NCBI RefSeq assembly: GCF_009647655.1
Contig: NZ_WJFD01000003.1
Span: 620,001-684,000 of the forward strand
Length of the DNA stretch: 64,000 bases
Source: Chitinophaga sp. SYP-B3965
GTDB lineage: Bacteria > Bacteroidota > Bacteroidia > Chitinophagales > Chitinophagaceae
Reading direction: 5' to 3'
Below are positions 12,101 to 18,987 of the stretch, piece after piece. The translations under genes were made by a program, and so were the position numbers. Positions within the stretch are counted from its first letter, which is position 1; each line of letters begins with the position of its first letter. The notes below the pieces were generated by a model. The model saw only the letters and a list, made by a program, of their open reading frames with translations, had not been told where the DNA came from and did not search any database.

Positions 12101-12418
12101 CAGCGCAGGCTGGATCACATACAAACCTTCGTCTATCTTTTTATATTGTAATTGCAGTGGTGTGAGCATGTCATCCAGTGTTTCCTGCAATGGTCTTTTT
12201 TTCTCGGAAACAGCGGGAACTTTCTTATTGTCGATGAGTTTGCTGCTGTAGGCAAAGCTGATCTTATGTTGCTTACCAAGTTTGTTGAGTGCTGATCTGA
12301 GCGGCATGGCTGTTTCCTCTGCTTCGGATGGTGGTGGCGGAACGTATCCCACATCCTGCGCCTGCATGCACAAGGGCAATAAGAGCATGCATCCGCATAG
12401 TAATCTGTTTAGTTTCAT
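9110..12418 (-). CDS. SusC/RagA-family TonB-dependent transporter with STN signalling domain
   Basis: This outer-membrane channel imports oligosaccharides using TonB energy. From the ATG at 12418 there is a signal peptide ending CMQAQ, then an STN domain (~45-100, KISFAYSSKLIDNKKVPA) that contacts a FecR anti-sigma factor. A carboxypeptidase-regulatory beta-sandwich follows (~120-190, PIPGVTIQVKGTSVGTVS). The plug carries the SusC signature with DGVLTNDIRNINTADI and LKDASSAAIYGVRAANG, and a 22-strand-type barrel ends in a C-terminal aromatic (FAVGLNVTF). The STN domain and the upstream sigma/FecR pair show that substrate binding is relayed to transcription. It is followed 10 nt later by its SusD partner. 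Confidence 0.96.
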   Translation of the reverse strand: MKLNRLLCGCMLLLPLCMQAQDVGYVPPPPSEAEETAMPLRSALNKLGKQHKISFAYSSKLIDNKKVPAVSEKKRPLQETLDDMLTPLQLQYKKIDEGLYVIQPALITVQTNIAVPIKGTIKDKDGQPIPGVTIQVKGTSVGTVSTPDGAFTLNAPDANVTLLFSYIGYDPQEIALDGRTELNVVMNASTSELEQVVVVGYGTRRKRDLTGSIGSVRGEELTKQPVNAATQGVQGKLAGVQIISSGAPGSQPLVRVRGTGSMLAGAEPLYVVDGVLTNDIRNINTADIVSMDILKDASSAAIYGVRAANGVVIITTKRGKIGEMEVSYNMNAGFREVAHLVKMANSTQYTDYLKDAAPNVTLPGYNVSTNWYDAVLRKGFQQVHNISLSGGSEKFLYYFNAGYLTDEGVVNTNKYDRLTIRSNNEYNINDKLKFVAQFSYMRSNTQYVDLQGIYTNTYRASPLIPVMQNGKYGNTAAFGNVGNPALTIDKNNDKLQEGRVQGTTYLEYSPWKFLKLRSSMSVNQSNFNRKKYNFQFLNDESTFLIAGGNQQRPESQLTMVKEQNQEWLWDNTATFQQRFGDHDLTVLAGYTAQKYQGEYIEGSRRNVPISTDLWYLIAGDPNTSTVTADGDKYARASILGRVNYSYKDKYLATVSFRNDASSRFPSENRNGYFPAVGVGWVLSQEAFLKDQKIFDFLKLRGSWGRIGNDNIESNLYVLTGSTGQQYFFDGKATLGTSLADIKNRNLKWETTEEYDFGLEFTSLGQKLTGEINYYNKKTIDALVGVKIPGLLGDPDNEYITNAGSFVNKGWEFTLQWKDKISDGFDYTFGGNLTLNDNKVTGLNQGQPLLKGGVGGQGPVTKTASGYPIGSFYVYDAQGVFVDQAAVDAYLNKNGQKIQPDAKPGDLRYRDVNDDGSITVDDKIYAGSYQPKLYYGLNAGVNYKGLDLSVDFYGNAGNKIYNGKKAFRYEITDNIEADYADKRWTSTRPSATDPRVLNSSIPASTYFIESGNFFRLNNLTLGYTLSKQLLERMKMSRLRIYLTSQNLFTVKRFSGFSPEMISTNPKADGFISAQNNASPLESGIELMPYPTTRTFAVGLNVTF

Positions 12419-12462
12419 AAGAACGTGTTTACGGAGTAACAATAATCCTGTTTTGGTCGTCT

Positions 12463-13452
12463 TTATTTCCTTGTAAAAATATACGTGCTGTCAGCTCCCG
12501 GTGTTAATTCCAGGCTGAAAGCTTCTTTGATGGCAGCAAGTACTACTGCCTGGTCTGCCGTTGTTAACGTTGCGCTGAACTTTTCTTTTGCAAGTGATGA
12601 ATCCCTGAAAACCAGTCTGATCCCGAATTGATGATACACTTGTGCGGCCACTGTTTCCAGTGATGCATCTTCGAACACAAGCGTACCCTTTACCCAGGAA
12701 GCATACCGTTCCGGCTGTACTTCTCGGCGTATATATTTTTCTTCTTTCTCTTTATATTCTACGAGATCGCCGGGTTTCATAATCAGTCTTTCTTTCTGCC
12801 TGCGCAGGGCTATTTTTCCTGAACTCAGTACTACCTGTGTATTGCCTGTGTAATTTTGTACATTAAATGTGGTGCCTAATACTTCAATATCCAGCGAGCC
12901 GGCATGCACAATAAATGGTACTGCGGTAACAGCTGTATGCTGTACGTTGAAATAAGCTTCACCTTCCAGCCATACTTCCCTGATCTCTTTGAAACTTCCT
13001 AAACGGAGCGTGGAATGCGGGCCCAGTATTACTTTTGAACTATCCGGCAAAATGAGCGTTCTGTTCTCTCCAAACTGACTGGTATAAACAGGTGGAATTG
13101 TTTTACTCCGGAACAACCATAATGCAGCTACTGCTACAATGCCTGTTGCCATGGCTGCTGCCAATGCCATGGGCCATCTTCTCTTTCTCACAGGCGTGGT
13201 TGTTTCCATCTCTTCTGCTATCACACTCCAGATCCGGTCATAACTTTCCACAGGCATTTCTTCCCTGGTATATTCCAGGGAGAGGAGGATCTTGCGGGCC
13301 TCTGTGATAATGGGCTGGCGTGTAGGATACAGCTGTTGCCATTCTTCCCAGAAAGCATTATTCTCCTTATTGGGTCTCAAAACCCATTCCGAAAAATAAT
13401 CGTCTGTCAGGAAATCCTCCTGCCGGTAATCCGCATAATCTTTCCATTCCAT
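12463..13452 (-). CDS. FecR-family anti-sigma factor
   Basis: This inner-membrane anti-sigma factor senses occupancy of the adjacent STN-containing SusC and releases or activates the ECF sigma factor. The cytoplasmic N-terminus (1-92) is followed by one transmembrane helix at ~93-114. The periplasmic FecR domain spans ~120-220 (ENRTLILPDSSKVILGPHSTLR, VWLEGEAYFNV, VLGTTFNVQNY) and a C-terminal DUF4974-type STN-binding domain spans ~255-325. It lies between the sigma gene (72-nt gap) and susC (44-nt gap) on the same strand, the canonical order for this relay. Nothing looks broken. Confidence 0.95.
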   Translation of the reverse strand: MEWKDYADYRQEDFLTDDYFSEWVLRPNKENNAFWEEWQQLYPTRQPIITEARKILLSLEYTREEMPVESYDRIWSVIAEEMETTTPVRKRRWPMALAAAMATGIVAVAALWLFRSKTIPPVYTSQFGENRTLILPDSSKVILGPHSTLRLGSFKEIREVWLEGEAYFNVQHTAVTAVPFIVHAGSLDIEVLGTTFNVQNYTGNTQVVLSSGKIALRRQKERLIMKPGDLVEYKEKEEKYIRREVQPERYASWVKGTLVFEDASLETVAAQVYHQFGIRLVFRDSSLAKEKFSATLTTADQAVVLAAIKEAFSLELTPGADSTYIFTRK

Positions 13453-13524
13453 AAGGTGCGATTGTACTTGACCATATGTATAGAGGAGAACAGGACGGGT
13501 TTTATCCCTTCTTCATAAAAATAT

Positions 13525-14112
13525 TTATTTCCAGAGAAGCCAACCCATTGCCAGCCATAAGGGGAAATCGATCAGGCGGTGGCGGAGTTTATCAAAAGCT
13601 TTGTATACCATCTTATACACGGACTTCTGGTGAATGTTCATGATGGCAGCAATATCTTCAAAAGAAAGGTTTTCATAAAAGCGCAGGAACAGTACTTCCT
13701 TCATCCGGGGTGGCAGCGCATTGATCTCTTCCGCTACTTTACGACGGCGGGCCAGGGTACTTTCATCACTGATAAGTTGGGTTTCAGGGGAAACAGTGAT
13801 ATCAAAACCTTCTATGGGGAGTTCCTGTTGTTTCCGGTTTTCCGTGGCCATACGTAAAAGATCACGGCGGAAAGCCTTCACCAAATATGCTTTTACATTC
13901 TGTACGGCTGATAAATGACTGCGGTGTGTTAGCAGGTAGAGAAACAGCTGTTGAATACAATCCTCTATCAATGAACGATCTGCATACAACTTGCAACCAT
14001 AGTTATATAACTGTGGTGCATAACGGGCATACAGGGTTCCGCAGGAGGCCTGATTTCCGGTTATGAAAGCCTGCCATTCGGCGGCATCGTCGTGGAATGA
14101 AGTTGCATACAT
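13525..14112 (-). CDS. ECF-type RNA polymerase sigma-70 factor
   Basis: This is an extracytoplasmic-function sigma factor of the Bacteroidota FecI-like group. Region 2 lies around residues 25-95 (LYNYGCKLYADRSLIEDCIQQLF), and region 4 around 130-185 (ALPPRMKEVLFLRFYENLSFEDIAAIMN, then a recognition helix QKSVYKMVYKAFDKLR). It ends in a short hydrophobic tail (PLWLAMGWLLWK) seen in some family members. It heads the operon sigma, FecR, SusC, SusD, GH144. A TATCTTTG -7 element sits 9-16 nt upstream of the ATG. It presumably drives the downstream susCD genes when the substrate signal arrives. Confidence 0.95.
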   Translation of the reverse strand: MYATSFHDDAAEWQAFITGNQASCGTLYARYAPQLYNYGCKLYADRSLIEDCIQQLFLYLLTHRSHLSAVQNVKAYLVKAFRRDLLRMATENRKQQELPIEGFDITVSPETQLISDESTLARRRKVAEEINALPPRMKEVLFLRFYENLSFEDIAAIMNIHQKSVYKMVYKAFDKLRHRLIDFPLWLAMGWLLWK

Positions 14113-14120
14113 GCGTACTT

Positions 14121-14128
14121 CAAAGATA
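14121..14128 (-). promoter_or_regulatory. -7 element of the sigma-factor gene
   Basis: Read on the minus strand this is TATCTTTG, an exact match to the Bacteroidota TAnnTTTG -7 consensus. No convincing -33 TTTG is present at 19-nt spacing, so only the -7 half is supported. Confidence 0.45.
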
Positions 14129-14220
14129 GGGGAATTATCACTTCATGGCTTAATTCATGAGGTTTCCTTATTGACTGACTGGTACAAAAATGTAATCATT
14201 GTGCTAATAGAACTAAAAGA

Positions 14221-15117
14221 CTATTGATAAAATCTATGGTTTAGTAATTCTCCATTGGGGCTAAATTCGTATTCAAAATTCCCAACAACAAAGTATCTTT
14301 CTCCCATATTTTTGCCTTTAAGCTCATTTGAGAGCCAGTATCTCCCATGATTAATTTCCAAAAATTCATCTAAGGTTATGCTCTTCCCATAATGACAGAC
14401 TAATAGCATAAAGAAATTTATGGTATTATACTCTTGTTGATGAAGATGAGTAAATTCATTTGAAAAAGAATTGGGCGTATTTGCCCAAGCATCTGCCTGA
14501 AAATTCATTTCATCCAAAATTTTTCTCGGATTATTACCCCAATGGCTTTGAGCAACTTTTAAATAGCTATTAAACAAATCAATATTTAATTCCTTCCATC
14601 GTTGAGCCCATTGATTTAAGCCATTCGAGGAACTGTAGTTGACTAATATCCCATCTAAGAAAAATAAATACAGTTCAAAGTCGCTTACGTAAATCATTCC
14701 ATCAGAAACTGGGGCAGGTATCTGCAAAACCTGAGACAAATAGTCTATATCTAAGGCCCGAGCCAAAATCCCTTCATCAAGAATAGTGCTAATATTTGAA
14801 CTGTCGTATATTTCTGATACTTGCTCTTGGCTCCAAAATGAATCAAGCATTTTAGTTGTAATGGCATTGCACCTATTTCCTGCCATTATGAATACGATTT
14901 CTTTGGTAAATATTTTGACTATTATATTTATTATCTTCCTAGATTCATAGTCTCCGAATAAGACATGCACTTGAGTACGATGGTAACCTAAGTGTTCAAT
15001 AATTCCATTAATTGATTCGTTCTCAATATCTCCTTTAAACTCCTGAAAACCACTTTCTGTTGGAACAAATATACCAGATCTCTTTTCTCCCTTTAAATAC
15101 TTAGTAAACCATTTCAT
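14221..15117 (-). CDS. Unrecognised protein encoded with the Clp_N-KAP NTPase
   Basis: I do not recognise this 298-residue protein. It has no signal peptide or transmembrane segment and looks cytoplasmic. It is rich in aromatic and acidic residues and ends with GNFEYEFSPNGELLNHRFYQ. It starts at an ATG 20 nt after the KAP NTPase gene stops, on the same strand, so the two are almost certainly co-transcribed. Like its partner it is visibly more AT-rich than the flanking CAZyme genes, which suggests joint acquisition. It could be an effector, adaptor or sensor for the NTPase (inference only). No catalytic motif stands out. Confidence 0.75.
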   Translation of the reverse strand: MKWFTKYLKGEKRSGIFVPTESGFQEFKGDIENESINGIIEHLGYHRTQVHVLFGDYESRKIINIIVKIFTKEIVFIMAGNRCNAITTKMLDSFWSQEQVSEIYDSSNISTILDEGILARALDIDYLSQVLQIPAPVSDGMIYVSDFELYLFFLDGILVNYSSSNGLNQWAQRWKELNIDLFNSYLKVAQSHWGNNPRKILDEMNFQADAWANTPNSFSNEFTHLHQQEYNTINFFMLLVCHYGKSITLDEFLEINHGRYWLSNELKGKNMGERYFVVGNFEYEFSPNGELLNHRFYQ

Positions 15118-15137
15118 ATTTATGAGTTAATTACAAT

Positions 15138-17219
15138 TCAATATGGCACAATGACCTCTATTACTTTTAGAATTTCATCTAATAAATAATTATCAACTCT
15201 ATATTTTGAACTAAACAGTTCAATTTCCGTTTCCGAATTCCCATGCAACTGAGTCCTAGATAATATTTCTATTTTTTCTGGGTTTGAAATTATACTGAAA
15301 TGCATTATGAGAAGTGGAAATATGGATTTATCATTAGCAGGTGAATTCCACAGCGAAAAAATCTTCTTATCTTTAAGAAAAGAATATGCTAAATAACGCT
15401 TACCCAAGAGGTATCTATAATAGAAAATTCTTATGTTTCTAGGGGTTGCGCGGTTGCAGACTTCGACTGTTCGAATTAATAAATCGAGCTCAAACCATTC
15501 TAGTTCATACTGATTAGTTTCTTCTTGAAGTTCAGTTGTAATAGTCTCTTGTATGTAATTGAGTAAGTCTTCATTTAGTTCATTATTTCCTTTCAAATGA
15601 TCATCTGCTAATGCGTTCTCGTTTGCCTTCTGTTCCGTCTTTTTAGCTTTATCAATTTTATCCTGTTTTTTTATTTTCCCCTTTACCATTGAAAGCAAGA
15701 GGTCCCGTCTTTCCTCTTTATTTAATATGCGTAGTTTAATCCCACCAATAAACAATTTATCCATATATTCTCTTACAATAGACTCCAGATAACTACTCTT
15801 TTCTGCTTCATCTGTAAAATTATTGCTAACCAATTCCAGGTATTTTTGGGAAATAGCGAGTTTAAGTATCCTTTCATCTATTGCTGCTATCACAACTGTC
15901 CTTTTTGCTATTTCTAAATCATCTAACATTATTCTTAGTGAATCAATAATCTGAAGAATCTTTGATTCATTACATCTATCTATATCATCAATAAATAATA
16001 AGAGTCGTTTTTTACCAATTCTTTTCTCTGGTATCCATGCTTTTAATAATGTTTGAATTTCGCTTTGTATTTCAGCTTGCAAGCCTAGATGTTGAGACAA
16101 GTTATGTCTTTCTCCATATTTTAAAAACAAATCTTTTGCATGCGTACTGAATGTCTTTTTAAATATTTGAATCAAACTAAATGTTGTGATTAATATTGTA
16201 GAAGGCACTCCTAGCCATAGTAATGCTTCTTTTAGATCGGTAGTAGATACTTTGATGAAAGAGTAATTAACGTAAAGAACAAAGATCCCTATCAATAGAA
16301 TCATCAAAAATTTCAAAAACGGAACAATCCCTTTTCTTTTAAAATTTAAATATATCAATTTATAAAAAAATGAAAACCAACTAAATGTGATAGTTTTTTG
16401 AGGCTTTTTGTAATATGCAGAAGTTAAACATTCGTAAAGGTATGCCCATGTCGCCGGCGTATCCTGGTATTTCCAAGCATGAAATTCCACTTTATAAAAT
16501 GGTTTACTCTTATACTTTGACACATTGTTCCATATATTTTGCCAAAAAAAAGTCTTTCCCCTACCCCATTGACCGAAAAGACCAAACATCATTCCTTTTT
16601 CATAATGTAAATTGATTAATAGTTTGGCGATTTCAGCAGATTCTTCAGATACTCCTAAAACACCTTCTGTATTTTCTCGCATGCTCACCTGAATGAGCTT
16701 TTCAATATCAAATGAATAGATAGGTCCATCCTGATTCTTATCTACATTTTCAATATCATTCTCATCACTAAATTCAAACAAATTCTCTGAATAATCTTCT
16801 AAAACAATAGCATAACTTAATTGATAATCGAATAATATTTTCAACAATTTCTCATCAGCATTCTTAAGTATTGAAAGAAGCATGTGGATACTAGATATTC
16901 TTTTTACTTTAAGTTGCCTTGCTTCTAAAGCAGCTCCTCTAACAGCTTGCTCAGCTTTTATTGTAAGTGGTAATGATTGTAGCTCCAGTTGTTGGTTTTC
17001 CTGTCTATGTATTTTTGATATTTCCTCAACTAGAGATTGAATTTCGATGTTTTTTCTTTCAAGGATTTTTCTTGCTTGAGACGTTGTCTCACACATTCCA
17101 ATTAAAAAGTGCGTGTTATCAATAAATGAATTCCCAAGACGAATTGAACTACTTCGTGCTTGAGTTATAACTTCCTTAAAATCATCAGTAAATTGACTCG
17201 GTTGTATTTTTTCTTCCAT
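15138..17219 (-). CDS. Clp_N domain fused to a membrane-anchored KAP P-loop NTPase
   Basis: Residues ~8-143 resemble a ClpA/ClpB N-terminal repeat domain (FKEVITQARSSSIRLGNSFI, THFLIGM, then the second half with AEQAVRGAALEARQLK and ISSIHMLLSILK). Residues ~190-650 are a KAP-type STAND NTPase. Walker A is GQWGRGKT (216-223), followed by VEFHAWKYQDTPATWAYL typical of KAP proteins. Two transmembrane helices (~300-320 and ~333-353) are inserted between Walker A and Walker B, as usual for KAP NTPases. Walker B is LLLFIDDIDRC (~407-416). The start is the ATG at 17219; a TTG two codons earlier is less likely. KAP NTPases include PifA, linked to phage exclusion, and eukaryotic Kidins220. The Clp_N fusion and the AT-rich two-gene context are unusual and suggest a conflict or defence role (inference). 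Confidence 0.88.
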   Translation of the reverse strand: MEEKIQPSQFTDDFKEVITQARSSSIRLGNSFIDNTHFLIGMCETTSQARKILERKNIEIQSLVEEISKIHRQENQQLELQSLPLTIKAEQAVRGAALEARQLKVKRISSIHMLLSILKNADEKLLKILFDYQLSYAIVLEDYSENLFEFSDENDIENVDKNQDGPIYSFDIEKLIQVSMRENTEGVLGVSEESAEIAKLLINLHYEKGMMFGLFGQWGRGKTFFWQNIWNNVSKYKSKPFYKVEFHAWKYQDTPATWAYLYECLTSAYYKKPQKTITFSWFSFFYKLIYLNFKRKGIVPFLKFLMILLIGIFVLYVNYSFIKVSTTDLKEALLWLGVPSTILITTFSLIQIFKKTFSTHAKDLFLKYGERHNLSQHLGLQAEIQSEIQTLLKAWIPEKRIGKKRLLLFIDDIDRCNESKILQIIDSLRIMLDDLEIAKRTVVIAAIDERILKLAISQKYLELVSNNFTDEAEKSSYLESIVREYMDKLFIGGIKLRILNKEERRDLLLSMVKGKIKKQDKIDKAKKTEQKANENALADDHLKGNNELNEDLLNYIQETITTELQEETNQYELEWFELDLLIRTVEVCNRATPRNIRIFYYRYLLGKRYLAYSFLKDKKIFSLWNSPANDKSIFPLLIMHFSIISNPEKIEILSRTQLHGNSETEIELFSSKYRVDNYLLDEILKVIEVIVPY

Positions 17220-17457
17220 AAACAAACTTCTTTGTTAATATGACAGTAAATAGATTTAGACAGGGCAAACTATACTCACTAGGTTCATTAGGAAACTTAT
17301 AAAGTAAAATAACTTATTATGTTTTAAAGGAATCATTGGGGTGAAGAATCTTTTCCAAGCCAAAATAACAACTATTAGAATTCAATTTAAGCTTCTGCAA
17401 CAAATTGACTGAAAGAATAAATATCCTTATAGTCAACAACGGAGTAAATGAGAGGAT

Positions 17458-18933
17458 TTAGAATTTCCCTTCAGATCGGATAACTACCTTTCCGGGCTCT
17501 CTTCTCTCAGCGCCGGGCATTTTCCGCAGCTCATCTCCCAAAGCATTACGATACATATCTGCCAATGCTTCCAGCTCTTTTACCACTTCCGGAAAATGTT
17601 CTTTTACATCGAGTGTTTCACCGGGATCTATGCTGAGATCATATAACGCCAATGGAACATCTACGTTGGGTTGCGCACCGGGAAAACCGTCATATCCGGG
17701 CAGGTTATTTTTATAAGTACGACCCTTATGCGGGAACACCAGTTTGTATTTTCCTTTACGGATACCTTCCAGGCTATTCACGCCATAATAGTAAACAAAA
17801 TGATCTCTTGGATGTGCGCCTTTTTCATTGCGTAACAATGAGAGGATATTCACACCGTCTATTTTTTTAGCCGGTAATTTTGCGCCGCAGATAGTAGCTA
17901 CTGTGGGCAGCAGGTCTATGGTCGAAGCCACTTCGCCGCTTACTACGCCAGCGGGGATCTCTCCGGGCCAGCGCATAATGCAGGGCACTCTCTGGCCACC
18001 TTCCCAGCTGGATCCTTTTCCTTCTCTTAATCCTCCTGTGTTACCGGCATGATTGCCATAATTGAGCCAGGGGCCGTTATCACTGGTGAATACAACCAGC
18101 GTATTTTTTGTAAGACCTTGTTCTTCCAGTGTGCGCATCACTTCTCCAATAGAAGCATCCAGTTCTTCCATCAGGTCTCCAAAGAGGCCTGCGCCGCTTT
18201 TATTGCGAAATGGTTTAGATACAGCAATTGGTACATGTGGCATGCTGTGTGCGAAGTAAAGGAAGAAAGGACCTTTCTTATTTTCGCGGATGAACTTGCA
18301 GGCACGTTGTGTATAGAGGGAAGTTAATTCAGATTGATCTTCCAGTGTTTTGATGATGCGGATCGTGTTGTTTCCTTCTATTAAAGGTAAGGGAGGATAT
18401 TTACTACGGCTGTTAGTTGTATCTGTATATGGTTTCCCATCATAATGTACCGGCCACATATCATTAGAATAGGGCAAGCCCAGGTATTCATCAAAACCAT
18501 TTTGCAAAGGCAGGAAAGGCTGCTTGCTGCCCAGGTGCCATTTACCGACCATGCCTGTTTTATATCCCCTGCCCTTCAATAATTCAGCTATGGTTTCTTC
18601 CTCACTGTTTAACGCTATGGGCGAAGTGGGTGATAAAGCTCCGTGAATGCCAATGCGATTAGGATAACATCCTGTCAGTAATCCTGCGCGGGATGCAGAA
18701 CATACAGCCTGCGCTGCATAGAAATGTGTAAAGCGCATTCCCTGCGCCGCCATCCTGTCCAGGTTAGGTGTTTTATAAGGCCCGCCGCCATAACTGGCAG
18801 GATCGCCATATCCCATGTCATCCATAAAAATGATGATCACATTGGGTTTATTCTCTTTTTGCTCCGGCTTCGGCGGAATAAAACTGGATGTGGTAGCTAA
18901 GCAGAGTACGGCGGTGAGGATCTTATTTATCAT
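17458..18933 (-). CDS. Formylglycine-dependent sulfatase
   Basis: This is a secreted type I sulfatase that hydrolyses sulfate esters, probably on carbohydrate. A signal peptide (MINKILTAVLCLATTSSF) supports the ATG at 18933. Metal ligands appear in FMDDMGYGD (37-43). The maturation motif is CSASRAGLLTG with Cys78, where Ala replaces the usual Pro of CxPSR, still within the C-x-(P/A)-x-R rule, so an anaerobic or FGE-type maturase must exist elsewhere. Later landmarks are GKWHLG and FTSDNGPW. It lies downstream of a GH29 fucosidase on the same strand, which fits removal of sulfate from fucosylated glycans. A 15-bp perfect hairpin ends only 3 nt before the start codon, where a ribosome site would normally be. 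Confidence 0.93.
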   Translation of the reverse strand: MINKILTAVLCLATTSSFIPPKPEQKENKPNVIIIFMDDMGYGDPASYGGGPYKTPNLDRMAAQGMRFTHFYAAQAVCSASRAGLLTGCYPNRIGIHGALSPTSPIALNSEEETIAELLKGRGYKTGMVGKWHLGSKQPFLPLQNGFDEYLGLPYSNDMWPVHYDGKPYTDTTNSRSKYPPLPLIEGNNTIRIIKTLEDQSELTSLYTQRACKFIRENKKGPFFLYFAHSMPHVPIAVSKPFRNKSGAGLFGDLMEELDASIGEVMRTLEEQGLTKNTLVVFTSDNGPWLNYGNHAGNTGGLREGKGSSWEGGQRVPCIMRWPGEIPAGVVSGEVASTIDLLPTVATICGAKLPAKKIDGVNILSLLRNEKGAHPRDHFVYYYGVNSLEGIRKGKYKLVFPHKGRTYKNNLPGYDGFPGAQPNVDVPLALYDLSIDPGETLDVKEHFPEVVKELEALADMYRNALGDELRKMPGAERREPGKVVIRSEGKF

Positions 18934-18936
18934 ACA

Positions 18937-18972
18937 AAAGGGCTGCGGTATGTTATGATACCGCAGCCCTTT
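18937..18972 (-). terminator. Strong hairpin between GH29 and the sulfatase start
   Basis: AAAGGGCTGCGGTAT pairs perfectly with ATACCGCAGCCCTTT around a 6-nt loop. On the minus strand it follows the GH29 stop and ends 3 nt before the sulfatase ATG. There is only a short T-run after it, so it may attenuate transcription or block translation initiation rather than terminate fully. Confidence 0.6.
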
Positions 18973-18987
18973 CAAGATACAAAAATA

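Noticed and set aside
14113-17457. Prophage or transposon bringing in the KAP island
   Set aside because: No integrase, transposase, terminal repeats or tRNA target is visible; only base composition suggests transfer.
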